DNA of 64,000 nucleotides from Acidimicrobiales bacterium (GCA_020629635.1 JAHDCX010000002.1:345726-409725), one strand, 5' to 3'; counted from the first letter of the stretch, positions 18,800 to 27,144 are shown. Numbers and translations are program-made. The notes: a model not told the origin generated them from the sequence alone.

Positions 18800-18850
18800 C
18801 ACCTCCACACTCGCGACCACAGACGTGGCGAGATTGCAAAGCGCGAGGTG
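18800..18850 (+). promoter_or_regulatory. Nested inverted repeat upstream of EIIC
   Basis: In the 182-base gap between the regulator and EIIC, CACCTC (18800-18805) pairs with GAGGTG (18845-18850). Within it lies a hairpin, CTCG-CGA-CCAC-AGAC-GTGG-CGAG (18810-18832). A smaller ACGTTC/GAACGT palindrome sits at 18779-18793. These are candidates for a regulator-binding site or an RNA control element. No promoter hexamers were confidently assigned. Confidence 0.35.
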
Positions 18851-18953
18851 ACCGGGTTGACGGAAACCCGAACCGACCATTTGGAAGTGGCGGACGTCAC
18901 ACGCGTTACGGGAGTATTTCGTGACCCAAAACGAACGAGGGGGAGAAACGTAC

Positions 18954-20135
18954 ATGCAAGCAATTCAACGCTTCGGTGGTTGGCTTGCCGCGATGGTGAT
19001 TCCGAATATCGGAGCATTCATCGCGTGGGGCTTGATCACCGCATTGGTCATTCCAACGGGATGGCTCGCAAAGCTGGGAGTCGCCGGAGGTGAGGACGCC
19101 GAAATCTGGGGAGAGCTCACGGAGCCGCTCGTCGGACGGACGATCGTCTACCTGCTGCCGATTCTGGTCGCCTACACCGGCGGCAAGCTGGTCCATGGTC
19201 ACCGTGGGGGCGTGCTCGCCGCCATCGCCGTCATGGGTGTGATTGGTTCGCAGGGCGAACTGACGGCCGACGACGGTGAAGTTCTGACCATCCAGCCGCC
19301 GCAGTTCCTCGGCGCCATGGTGATCGGCCCGCTCGCCGGCTTCGTCATGAAGAAGGTTGACGAGTTCCTCGAGGACCGCACACCCGCTGGCTTCGAGATG
19401 TTGTTCAACAACTTCTCGCAGGGAATCATCGGCGTGATCCTGACCTTCATCGCCTACTACGTCGTCGGTCCGATCATGGCTTGGTTTGCGAACGTCTTCG
19501 GAAATGCGGTCGACGGCCTTGCCGACGCTGGTCTGCTTCCGCTCGCGGACATCCCGATCGAAGTGGCCAAGGTGCTGTTCCTGAACAACGCGATCAATCA
19601 CGGTGTGCTGGTGCCGCTGGGTACCGAGCAGGTGGCCGTAGAAGGCCGGTCGATCTATTACCTGCTCGAGACCAATCCCGGACCGGGACTCGGTCTCCTC
19701 GGGGCGTACTTCTTCGCCGGCAAGGGCCTGGCCAAGCTGTCCGCACCGGGCGCGATCATCATCCACTTCTTCGGTGGCATCCACGAGGTGTACTTCCCGT
19801 ACGTGCTGATGAACCCGGTCATGATCGTGGCGATGTGGGCCGGTGGCATCACCGCCGACCTCGTCTTCGTCGCGACGGACGCAGGGTTGACGTCCGTGCC
19901 ATCCCCGGGTTCGATCTTCGCCTACATCGCCGGTACACCAACGGACGGTGGAGCGGCGTTCGGTGTCTATGCCGGCGTGGCCGTTGGAGCGATCATGTCC
20001 TTCGTGGTCGGCTCTGCGCTGCTGCGACTGTTCCCGGTGAAGGAGATGACCGACACCGAGATCGACGAAGTCGCCGACATCGGTGGCGGAGTTCCGAACG
20101 TGCCGGGTGTGGACATCCCGGGCGCGACCGCCTGA
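18954..20135 (+). CDS. PTS mannitol-type EIIC membrane component
   Basis: A 393-residue membrane transporter of the fructose-mannitol PTS group. It has the start RFGGWLAAMVIPNIGAFIAWG and the hallmark MtlA motifs NNAINHGVLVPLGTEQ and FFGGIHEVYFPYVLMNP. It forms the channel that phosphorylates the polyol on entry. The ATG at 18954 is preferred over an in-frame GTG at 18921 because GAGGGGGAG lies at proper distance before it. EIIB and EIIA, fused to EIIC in E. coli MtlA, are separate genes here. Mannitol is the most likely substrate, though related hexitols cannot be excluded. Confidence 0.92.
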   Translation: MQAIQRFGGWLAAMVIPNIGAFIAWGLITALVIPTGWLAKLGVAGGEDAEIWGELTEPLVGRTIVYLLPILVAYTGGKLVHGHRGGVLAAIAVMGVIGSQGELTADDGEVLTIQPPQFLGAMVIGPLAGFVMKKVDEFLEDRTPAGFEMLFNNFSQGIIGVILTFIAYYVVGPIMAWFANVFGNAVDGLADAGLLPLADIPIEVAKVLFLNNAINHGVLVPLGTEQVAVEGRSIYYLLETNPGPGLGLLGAYFFAGKGLAKLSAPGAIIIHFFGGIHEVYFPYVLMNPVMIVAMWAGGITADLVFVATDAGLTSVPSPGSIFAYIAGTPTDGGAAFGVYAGVAVGAIMSFVVGSALLRLFPVKEMTDTEIDEVADIGGGVPNVPGVDIPGATA

Positions 20136-20234
20136 TTCAACTCGGAAATACGCGATGCACGCTCGGGGTTCGGTTGGGCCCCGGGCGTCGTCGCCTCTCA
20201 GGCGGAGCAAGTCCCAGATCTACGTGGAGGAACG

Positions 20235-20564
20235 ATGAGCGAGAAAGTGACCAAGGCGGCAGGCGACGTGAAGTTGATCGTCTTCGCCTGTGAAGCCGGT
20301 ATGGGAAGCAGTCTGATGGGTGCCAACCAGCTGAAGAAGATGGTGAAGAAGGCGAAGCTCGACATCGAGGTGATCCACGCACCGGTGACCCAGGTCCCTG
20401 GCCACGCCGACGTGATCGTCACGCATCAATCGCTCGCCAAGCAGGCACGACAGAACTTCCCGGAGGCAGCGATCGTGCCCTTCATGATGTTCTTCGGCGA
20501 CCCTGCCGTGAAAGGCCTCGTCGAGACCCTGAAGAAGGGCGAAGCCGTGGAGTCGGCACTCTGA
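20235..20564 (+). CDS. PTS mannitol-type EIIB component
   Basis: A 109-residue cytoplasmic protein with the phosphocysteine loop FACEAGMGSS (Cys19), typical of the mannitol-specific EIIB domain. It accepts phosphate from EIIA and gives it to the sugar bound at EIIC. The start has GGAGGAAC directly upstream. Its stop TGA shares one base with the ATG of the EIIA-HPr gene. Confidence 0.93.
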   Translation: MSEKVTKAAGDVKLIVFACEAGMGSSLMGANQLKKMVKKAKLDIEVIHAPVTQVPGHADVIVTHQSLAKQARQNFPEAAIVPFMMFFGDPAVKGLVETLKKGEAVESAL

Positions 20565-21304
20565 TGAGCACGATCGACGGAGAGGCCGCCATCTTCACCC
20601 GAGACGCGGTGCACCTCGGACGCGAATCGACCACCCGAGACGAGGCGATCCGGTTTGTGGGCGCGGAGCTCGCCGCCCGCGGTCACATCGATGTTGCATA
20701 CGTCGACGGCATGCTCGAGCGCGAGCAGAACGTGTCGACCTATCTCGGCAATGGCGTCGCCATGCCGCACGGAACGTTCGAGAGCCGTGACGCTGTCCGG
20801 AGCACGGGCATCGTCGTGGCGCAGTATCCCGAAGGCGTCGACTGGGGTCCCGGTACGGCACATCTCATCATCGGGCTCGCCGCCACCGGTGACGACCACG
20901 TCACTGTGCTGAGCCACATCGCCGAGGTCCTCCAGGACGAGGAGACCGCAGAGGCGCTGTGGACGACCACCGATGGCGATCGATTGTTCGAGACCTTGAA
21001 CGCCTTCGCAGAGGACGAGGATGAGGCTGCTGCGTCTCGTTCGGTCACAATCTCCGGGGAGGGCGGACTGCATGCACGTCCCGCCACCCTCATCGTCGAG
21101 TTCGCCAAAGGCTTCGACGGCACGATCGAGATCAGCAAAGACGGCAAGTCGGCCAGTGCGACGAGCATCATGAAGCTGCTTGCGCTCGGCGCGTCCGCGA
21201 ATGACACCGTCGAGATCACCGTGGACGGAGCCGACTCTGGAGCTGCCACGGGAGCGCTCGCAGAGATCGAACGAATTCTGACGACACCGGAGGCAGAGCT
21301 GTGA
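20564..21304 (+). CDS. EIIA(mannitol/fructose)-HPr fusion phosphocarrier
   Basis: A 246-residue fusion. Residues 1-150 form a PTS EIIA type 2 domain with the active histidine (His69 in GVAMPHGTF). After an acidic linker (DEDEAAAS), residues 158-246 form an HPr domain with His170 in GLHARPA. A serine at 201 (TSIMKLL) corresponds to the regulatory Ser46 of classical HPr. The fusion lets Enzyme I phosphorylate HPr and pass phosphate to the tethered EIIA, as in FPr-type proteins. HPr kinase is not common in Actinobacteria, so regulation at Ser201 is uncertain. Confidence 0.93.
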   Translation: MSTIDGEAAIFTRDAVHLGRESTTRDEAIRFVGAELAARGHIDVAYVDGMLEREQNVSTYLGNGVAMPHGTFESRDAVRSTGIVVAQYPEGVDWGPGTAHLIIGLAATGDDHVTVLSHIAEVLQDEETAEALWTTTDGDRLFETLNAFAEDEDEAAASRSVTISGEGGLHARPATLIVEFAKGFDGTIEISKDGKSASATSIMKLLALGASANDTVEITVDGADSGAATGALAEIERILTTPEAEL

Positions 21305-21600
21305 GATTGGATCATGACGGAATGCGCGCCGCTGCTGAGGCGAATCTTGGCGCCACCGCCGATGAGTCGGGTGCGACCGATCTCGTCTTCGACAAGGGAT
21401 CGATGGTGCTGGCCGCCGCTCCCGAGGACATGAAGGCAGCGTTCAAGCGAGTCAAGAAGGTCGACGGCTACCGCTGGGTGATGATCAACGAAGCGGATCT
21501 CTTCGCCGCAAACACGTTGTCGCTCGGTTCGAAGGCCGGACTGATCACCCCGGACGGGAAGGTCCTGAAGGCAGCGAACCTGCCGCGCCGTTCCGTCTGA
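21301..21600 (+). CDS. Hypothetical protein at the end of the PTS operon
   Basis: A 99-residue soluble protein. A GTG at 21301 overlaps the preceding stop by four bases (GTGA), so it is translationally coupled to EIIA-HPr. The sequence has a helical N-terminus (MRAAAEANLG), an acidic/hydrophobic middle and a basic C-terminus, with no cysteine, signal peptide or membrane segment. No family was recognised. Placement suggests a small accessory or regulatory protein of the mannitol-type PTS. Confidence 0.65.
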   Translation: MRLDHDGMRAAAEANLGATADESGATDLVFDKGSMVLAAAPEDMKAAFKRVKKVDGYRWVMINEADLFAANTLSLGSKAGLITPDGKVLKAANLPRRSV

Positions 21601-21667
21601 CACCAACAACCCACGAACTTCACCGCTCGGAGACGCTCCCCCCACACGATGTCGGCTCCGGGCGAAC

Positions 21668-21706
21668 GGCGGATCCGTCGCGTCCACACGGCGCGACGGA
21701 TCCGTT
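21668..21706 (+). terminator. Hairpin terminator of the PTS operon
   Basis: CGGATCCGTCGCG (21670-21682) and CGCGACGGATCCG (21692-21704) form a perfect 13-bp stem with a 9-base loop, extendable by two G-U pairs. A moderately T-rich TTCGTT follows. It lies about 70 bases after the last PTS-operon gene and just before the leaderless promoter of the ABC exporter. Confidence 0.75.
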
Positions 21707-21718
21707 CGTTCAGGCCTC

Positions 21719-21724
21719 TAGCGT
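21719..21724 (+). promoter_or_regulatory. Candidate -10 element (TAGCGT) for the ABC exporter
   Basis: TAGCGT fits TANNNT and ends seven bases before the ATG at 21732. This predicts a leaderless transcript and argues for that ATG over the GTG at 21723. Confidence 0.45.
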
Positions 21725-21731
21725 GACGAGG

Positions 21732-23537
21732 ATGGTGACGGGGGCGGACGGTAGCGAGGGCGAACGCCCCACGACGCGCGCCGGACTCCGGCTCGTACGC
21801 CGCTTGGTCGCGCCCAATCACGGGCCGTTCTTCGCGTCGATCACCGGTTCTGCCGTGTTCGCTGGCTGCACGGTCTTGGCGGCCTGGGTGCTCGGGTGGG
21901 TCGCCGACGAGGTCGTGATTGCGGTCGAGGACCCCGATCGCCTCGATCCCCCCAGGTCTGCCGTGCTTGGCGCGTCAGCAATTCTGGCGGTTGCGGTGCT
22001 TCGGGCGGTTGGGGTGGTGAGTCGCCGCTGGTTTGCCGGCATGACATCGGAACGGGCCGAGATGCAGGCCAGGGCCGGGCTGACCCGCCAATACCTGGGG
22101 CAGCCGATGTCCTGGCTGCGAGGGTTTCCGACAGGTCGACTGATCGCCCATGTGGACGCGGACGTGACCGTCCTGACGCAGTCGCTGCACCCGCTCCCGT
22201 TCTCGATCGGCGTGATCGTCCTGGCGGTCACGTCGGCGATCAGCCTGCTGCTGATCGACGTCTGGGTGGCGTTGGTCGCCCTCGTGCTCTTTCCGCTCAT
22301 GTTCGTTGTGAACACGGCGTACAGCCGGGCGGTCGAGCGGCCGCTCGCAGAGATGCAAGAAGAGGTCGCCCGGGTCGCGGGCATCGCGCACGAGAGCTTT
22401 GAGGGCGCCCTCATCGTGAAGACGCTGGGTCGTCGCGACGCCGAGATGGCGAGGTTCGGCGATGCGGCACATGCCTTGCGGGAACGCCGGGAGCGAGTCG
22501 CCCTGATCCGCATCGTGATGGACGCCTTCTTGACGACCCTGCCGACGATCGGGATCCTGTCCGTCGTCATCATCGGCGCATACCGGGTCGACGCCGGATC
22601 GATGACGCCGGGGGCGCTCGTACAGGTGGCCGCGCTGTTCAACGCGCTCGCCATCCCGATGCTGGTGTTCGGCTTTCTCCTCGAAGAGCTGATCCCCTCC
22701 GTCGTCGCCTGGAATCGGCTCTCACCGGTGATCGAGGCCGAGCTTCCGACGCAGCCAGCCGAGCCGTGGACTGGCACCACGGTGGGGCCGGCCGCACTCG
22801 CCGCGAAAGGGCTCGTCCATTCATGGCCCGAGACCCCGGGCGAGCTGGCTCTCGACATCCCGGACCTGTCCGTCGCACCCGGTGAGATGTTGGCGATCGT
22901 CGGCCCAACCGGGAGCGGCAAGAGCACGTTGTGCGCTGCGTTGACCGGCGTCCTCGACGATACCCGATCGCTGATCTCGATCGACGGCGTTCCGCTCGAC
23001 CGTTGGAGTGACCGTGACCGAGCGGACCGGATCACCTTGGTGTTCCAAGAGGCGTTTCTCTTCGCCGAGAGCATTCGGGCGAACATCGACCCGGATGCCG
23101 GTGCGCAACTCGACACGATTCGTGTCGCCGCTCGTGCGGCGGCCATCGATGAGTGGGTGATCGGGCTTGACGCGCAGTACGACACGCAGATCGGAGAGCG
23201 GGGCGTCACGGTCTCGGGCGGTCAGCGACAACGGATCGCTCTGGCCCGCGCCCTGGTCCGCCCCGCCGGCCTCGTCGTGCTCGACGACGCGACCAGCGCC
23301 GTCGACACCGCAACCGAGCAGCGAATCCTCGCGGCGCTGCGCGACCAGGTGGACGCGACCTTGGTCGTGGTCGCAAATCGACTTGCGACGATCGAACGCG
23401 CGGACCGCGTCGTCCACCTCGTCGACGGACGCATCGCTGCGGAGGGCACGCACACCGAGCTGCTCGAGAACGACGAGTATCGATCGCTCGTCCTCGCCTA
23501 CGCCGAGGCGGCCGATGCAAGCGAGCACGGATCATGA
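21732..23537 (+). CDS. ABC exporter half-transporter with degenerate ATP site (subunit A)
   Basis: A 601-residue protein with six membrane helices (ABC_membrane, about 20-320) and an ATPase domain (about 355-590). Walker A GPTGSGKST and signature [11 protein letters not shown] are canonical. Walker B reads VVLDDATSAVD, with Asp in place of the catalytic Glu, and the H-loop reads VVVANRLATI, with Asn in place of the switch His. It overlaps the second half-transporter by four bases. Together they match heterodimeric exporters (BmrCD, TM287/288 type) with one inactive ATP site. The exported substrate, a lipid, drug or peptide, is unknown. Confidence 0.9.
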   Translation: MVTGADGSEGERPTTRAGLRLVRRLVAPNHGPFFASITGSAVFAGCTVLAAWVLGWVADEVVIAVEDPDRLDPPRSAVLGASAILAVAVLRAVGVVSRRWFAGMTSERAEMQARAGLTRQYLGQPMSWLRGFPTGRLIAHVDADVTVLTQSLHPLPFSIGVIVLAVTSAISLLLIDVWVALVALVLFPLMFVVNTAYSRAVERPLAEMQEEVARVAGIAHESFEGALIVKTLGRRDAEMARFGDAAHALRERRERVALIRIVMDAFLTTLPTIGILSVVIIGAYRVDAGSMTPGALVQVAALFNALAIPMLVFGFLLEELIPSVVAWNRLSPVIEAELPTQPAEPWTGTTVGPAALAAKGLVHSWPETPGELALDIPDLSVAPGEMLAIVGPTGSGKSTLCAALTGVLDDTRSLISIDGVPLDRWSDRDRADRITLVFQEAFLFAESIRANIDPDAGAQLDTIRVAARAAAIDEWVIGLDAQYDTQIGERGVTVSGGQRQRIALARALVRPAGLVVLDDATSAVDTATEQRILAALRDQVDATLVVVANRLATIERADRVVHLVDGRIAAEGTHTELLENDEYRSLVLAYAEAADASEHGS

Positions 23538-25309
23538 CGCCGATCGACCAGGCGACGACGATCGAGGTCATCCGACGCGGCTTGCGCACGACGCCGCAGC
23601 TCCTGGAGGGCGCGCGCACAACACTGTTCATGGGTGCCCTCGTGGCCGCTGGCCAGGTCACGACGCCCATCGTCATCCAGCAGGCCATCGATCGGGGTGG
23701 GCTGGCGAGCGGCCAGGTCGACTTCGGCGTGGTGTGGCGACTCGCGATCACCGGAATCATCGTCTTCCTTTGCACCGTGGCGCTCTCGTCGTTCGCACGG
23801 ATGCGACTGGTCCGCCGAGCCGAAGCGTCGCTCGAGTCGCTACGCAATCAGGCGTTCGGCCACGTTCATCGGATGTCTCACGCCGATCACACCGAACAGT
23901 CGACCGGCGTCCTCATCGGACGGGTCACGAGCGACGTCGATGCGCTGTCACGCTTCATCGATTGGGGGTTCTTCGTCTGGGCGGTGGAACCGATCGTCGT
24001 CGTCGGAGTGTTCATCGCGATGGCGTGGTATTCGTGGCCCCTCGCGCTGTTGGCGATCGTGCTGTTCTTGCCCGTTGCCAGGTTGTTGCGCTGGATGCAG
24101 ACGCGGATGGCCCAAGCACACGACCTTCGACGGACCGCGATCGGCGAGCTGCTCGGTGCCTACAACGAAGCGCTCATCGGTGCGGAGGTCGTCCGTGCCT
24201 ATGCGCTCGAAGAACGAACCGCGGACCGCATCGATGCCGCATCGCAGAATCGGTATCGGGCGGGACTTCGAGCCAACTGGTACATGTCCAGTGTCTTCGT
24301 GATCGGCGACCTCATCGCCGCAGTGATGATGGCGGTTCTGGTCCTGGTCGGCTGGACCTCTCGTGAGGCGCTCGGTCTGTCGGCTGGCGAGATGGTGGGA
24401 TTGCTCGTCTTGACGACGATCCTGCAATCGCCGATCGCAGAGTTGGGCGAGACGCTGAACAACGCCCAGCAAGCCGTCGCCGGGTGGCGAAAGGTGCTCG
24501 GCCTGCTCGAAACGCCAGTCGAGGACCTCGAACCCGAGTCGGGAGTGGACCTGCCCTCCGGGCCGCTGGGAATCGTCGCCGAGTCCGTCAGCTTCGCCTA
24601 TCGAGACGGCGTACCCGTGCTCGAATCCGTCGACGTCGAGATCGCCGCGGGCTCGCGAGTGGCGATCGTCGGCGCGACCGGATCCGGCAAGAGCACCTTT
24701 GCGCGACTCCTCGCGCGACTCGCCGACCCCACCGCAGGCACGGTGCACCTGGGGGGACACGACCTCCGGGCCGTGAGCGCAGACACCCGTCGGGCCGGGG
24801 TGCGCTTCGTGCCCCAGGACGGATTCCTCTTCGATGCGACCATTCGAGACAACATTGCGTTTGGCCGTGTCGGGGCGACCGACGAGGACATCGACCGGGC
24901 GATCGAGGTACTCGGACTGCGGCCATGGATCGCTCGGCTGAGCGCAGGTCTGGCGACGCCGGTCGGGGAGCGAGGCTCGGCGCTGTCGGTGGGAGAGCGC
25001 CAGCTGGTGTCGTTTGCGCGAGCTGCAGTGGCCGATCCGGGACTGCTGATCCTCGACGAGGCGACCTCGTCGGTCGACCCGCAGACCGATCTCATCCTCA
25101 CCCGCGCCCTCGACCGGCTCTCCGAAGGGCGAACGGTCATCTCGATCGCCCACCGTTTGTCGACTGCCGAGGCCGCCGATCAGATCCTGGTTTTCGACGA
25201 AGGACGGATCGTCGAGGACGGGACGCACGAAGAACTTCTTGCGTCGTCGGACGGCGTCTACGCCGAACTCCATGAGCATTGGGTCCGCGCCACGGACGAG
25301 GTGGGTTGA
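23534..25309 (+). CDS. ABC exporter half-transporter with canonical ATP residues (subunit B)
   Basis: A 591-residue partner of the preceding protein, with six membrane helices followed by an ATPase domain. Walker A GATGSGKST, Walker B LLILDEATSSVD and the H-loop SIAHRLST are intact. Its own signature is altered (LSVGERQL instead of LSGGQ). Because ATP sites are shared between subunits, the altered signature faces the degenerate Walker B/H-loop of subunit A, leaving one consensus and one degenerate site. The stop lies only eight bases from the convergent cytochrome gene. Confidence 0.92.
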   Translation: MTPIDQATTIEVIRRGLRTTPQLLEGARTTLFMGALVAAGQVTTPIVIQQAIDRGGLASGQVDFGVVWRLAITGIIVFLCTVALSSFARMRLVRRAEASLESLRNQAFGHVHRMSHADHTEQSTGVLIGRVTSDVDALSRFIDWGFFVWAVEPIVVVGVFIAMAWYSWPLALLAIVLFLPVARLLRWMQTRMAQAHDLRRTAIGELLGAYNEALIGAEVVRAYALEERTADRIDAASQNRYRAGLRANWYMSSVFVIGDLIAAVMMAVLVLVGWTSREALGLSAGEMVGLLVLTTILQSPIAELGETLNNAQQAVAGWRKVLGLLETPVEDLEPESGVDLPSGPLGIVAESVSFAYRDGVPVLESVDVEIAAGSRVAIVGATGSGKSTFARLLARLADPTAGTVHLGGHDLRAVSADTRRAGVRFVPQDGFLFDATIRDNIAFGRVGATDEDIDRAIEVLGLRPWIARLSAGLATPVGERGSALSVGERQLVSFARAAVADPGLLILDEATSSVDPQTDLILTRALDRLSEGRTVISIAHRLSTAEAADQILVFDEGRIVEDGTHEELLASSDGVYAELHEHWVRATDEVG

Positions 25310-25316
25310 GCGTCGG

Positions 25317-25865
25317 TCAGAACGTCGTGGAGATGTAGACGACGACGGCGTCGATCTCCGTGGGCGACAGGCGGTTGCCAAACGCCGGCATCGCCCCGGG
25401 TCCGTTGATGATCGTCTCACGGATGACGTCGTCGCCGATCGCTGCGATTCCGACGAGCGAGGGTCCTCGTCCTCCTCCTCCGCTGGCTCCATGGCAGTTT
25501 GCGCAGTTCGCTGCGTAGAGGGCGCCACCATCAGGACTGTCCACGGTCGTCGTGGTGAGCGGAACAGTCGTCGTGGTCTCGGCTTCGGTGGTCGTGGTCG
25601 TTTCGGCCACGGTCGTCGTGGTCTCGGCCGCGGTGGTGGTGGTTTCGGCTTCGGTGGTGGTGGTTTCGGCCTCGGTGGTGGTCGTTTCGGCGGTGGTCGT
25701 CGTGGTGTCGGGCGCGTCGGTCGTGGCTACCGAAGACGTTGTCGTCACCTCCGCATCGGTCGACGACGTCGCCTCGGTGTCACCGCTTCCGCACGCCCAC
25801 AGGACGAGCGACAACGCAAGCACGCCCGCGAAACGGGAGATGGACAGGATTCGCTTGGGGTGCAT
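25317..25865 (-). CDS. Cytochrome c lipoprotein with Thr/Glu-repeat stalk
   Basis: A 182-residue exported protein. A lipobox-like LVLWAC (Cys25) ends the signal peptide. A long low-complexity stalk rich in TTTTEAE repeats (about 40-105) leads to a small class I cytochrome c domain. Heme attachment is at Cys121-Ala-Asn-Cys124-His125, and the likely axial Met is 159 in GAMPAFG. It would be anchored outside the membrane as an electron carrier. A -10-like TAGGGT (25900-25905 on the minus strand) and GGAGGA before the ATG support the start. No oxidase or dehydrogenase partner is adjacent. Confidence 0.9.
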   Translation of the reverse strand: MHPKRILSISRFAGVLALSLVLWACGSGDTEATSSTDAEVTTTSSVATTDAPDTTTTTAETTTTEAETTTTEAETTTTAAETTTTVAETTTTTEAETTTTVPLTTTTVDSPDGGALYAANCANCHGASGGGGRGPSLVGIAAIGDDVIRETIINGPGAMPAFGNRLSPTEIDAVVVYISTTF

Positions 25866-25926
25866 TCGTTCCTCCGGAGGCAGGGGTCGGGGAACCCTGA
25901 CCCTACGATGCCAAATTCCAACGCCA

Positions 25927-25978
25927 GCCTCGGCTACCCGATCCCGACTCGTGCCTCGGCTACCCGATCCCGACTCGT
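25927..25978. repeat. 26-bp tandem duplication at the 3' end of the FrhB-like gene
   Basis: Two identical 26-base units (25927-25952, 25953-25978) are followed by the first six bases of a third. The second unit contains the TAG stop of the FrhB-like gene, so the unit after the stop repeats its last codons. Confidence 0.85.
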
Positions 25979-27120
25979 GCCTCGTCGGTTGCCCAATCTG
26001 GCCAGCGTTTGCGGCTGTTCGTCGCCAAACGGTGCATCAACGCAACCGCCGCCGGATCGTCGTCTCCGGGGCGAGTCTCGATCACGCCATCCTCGATCAT
26101 CCCCGCGATCACCGCCCTGCCGATCTCGGTCCGGACGATCGTCAACGTCCAATCGGTGAGATTGCCGATGCCCCCGGTCGAGATGTCTGCGTGCTCAGCC
26201 GCGAAATCCGGACAGTGATTGCAGCCCGTCCGGGTCCAGGCGTGGCACTCCTTGAGATTGATCTCGTGGTAGTCGCCGTTCTTCATCCAGATCTGGAAGA
26301 CGCCCTTGATGTTCATCTTCGCGATGTCCTCTTTGCGAAGCCCGTACTTCACCCCGAACAACTCGTCGAACATCGAGTCGTCGAAGCTCTTCGAACACAA
26401 CAATCCGATGTTCAGCTTGAACGGCTTCGACACCTTGCCGACCCGGCGGTGCCACATGACCGGAGCGATCGACGTCTGGCAGGACATCCCCACCAGAGCG
26501 AGGCGATCGAGCCCGCGCTCCTTCGCCTCGTCGAACGCAATGGTGTTCGCTGAGTACGTGTACCGGCTCCCCGCGCCCCGCAAAACCTCTGCGGCATTGG
26601 TGGCCACCATCGGCACCGCCTTCCAGCCCGGGCTTCCGTCTGGGAGCGACTCGACGCCGCTCGTCAGTGCGGCATCGATCACGTCGTTCTCCAACAACCA
26701 GATCAACATCGCCGAGACCAACCCGCCATCCTGTCCGGTCTCGTAGACGTGATCATCGCTCGCACGGACCAACAAGATGTCCGAGTAGATGCCCGACATC
26801 TCCTCGTCGTCCCGGGTCCTCCCATGCAGATGCATGTCCGCCTCGGTTTCCCAATTCCGAAAACGAGGACAGGCACGCGTGCACGACGTACAGCCCTTCT
26901 CACCGTGGAGGCAGTTCTCGGCACCAAGCTCGTCTTCGAGGTGGAACGGCGTGTACGCACCCGGCTCATGCCGGTAGCCGATCACGTCATGTGGACACGC
27001 GATCACGCAGCCCGCGCACCCCGTGCACAGGCCGGACTGAATCACCTCGTCGTACAGCTCCTTCCACTGGAAGGTCCATCGAGGCTTCTTGGCAGCGGGC
27101 GCCGGAGCGGTGTCGGTCAT
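25960..27120 (-). CDS. Coenzyme F420 hydrogenase/dehydrogenase beta-subunit family protein (FrhB-like)
   Basis: A 386-residue protein. The N-terminus carries a ferredoxin-type [4Fe-4S] motif (Cys32, 35, 38, 42 in CTGCAGCVIACP). A second cysteine set (Cys70, 77, 80, 84) follows. The FrhB N- and C-terminal domains come next, with GGLVSAMLIWLL, LVGMSCQTSIAP and a late GCNHCPDFAAEHADISTGGIG. Family members use FAD and iron-sulfur clusters to move electrons between F420 or another deazaflavin/flavin carrier and a partner enzyme. Here the partner is unknown. The adjacent upstream gene on the same strand is a dehydrogenase-like protein, which may be its protein or substrate partner. Confidence 0.88.
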   Translation of the reverse strand: MTDTAPAPAAKKPRWTFQWKELYDEVIQSGLCTGCAGCVIACPHDVIGYRHEPGAYTPFHLEDELGAENCLHGEKGCTSCTRACPRFRNWETEADMHLHGRTRDDEEMSGIYSDILLVRASDDHVYETGQDGGLVSAMLIWLLENDVIDAALTSGVESLPDGSPGWKAVPMVATNAAEVLRGAGSRYTYSANTIAFDEAKERGLDRLALVGMSCQTSIAPVMWHRRVGKVSKPFKLNIGLLCSKSFDDSMFDELFGVKYGLRKEDIAKMNIKGVFQIWMKNGDYHEINLKECHAWTRTGCNHCPDFAAEHADISTGGIGNLTDWTLTIVRTEIGRAVIAGMIEDGVIETRPGDDDPAAVALMHRLATNSRKRWPDWATDEARVGIG

Positions 27121-27144
27121 CGAAGATCCTTGAGGTCGAGGTGA

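Noticed and set aside
25239-26159. 306-residue plus-strand frame with glycine-rich repeats
   Set aside because: The GGxG/FG-type repeats are the complement of the Thr/Glu stalk of the cytochrome lipoprotein, not a silk-like protein.
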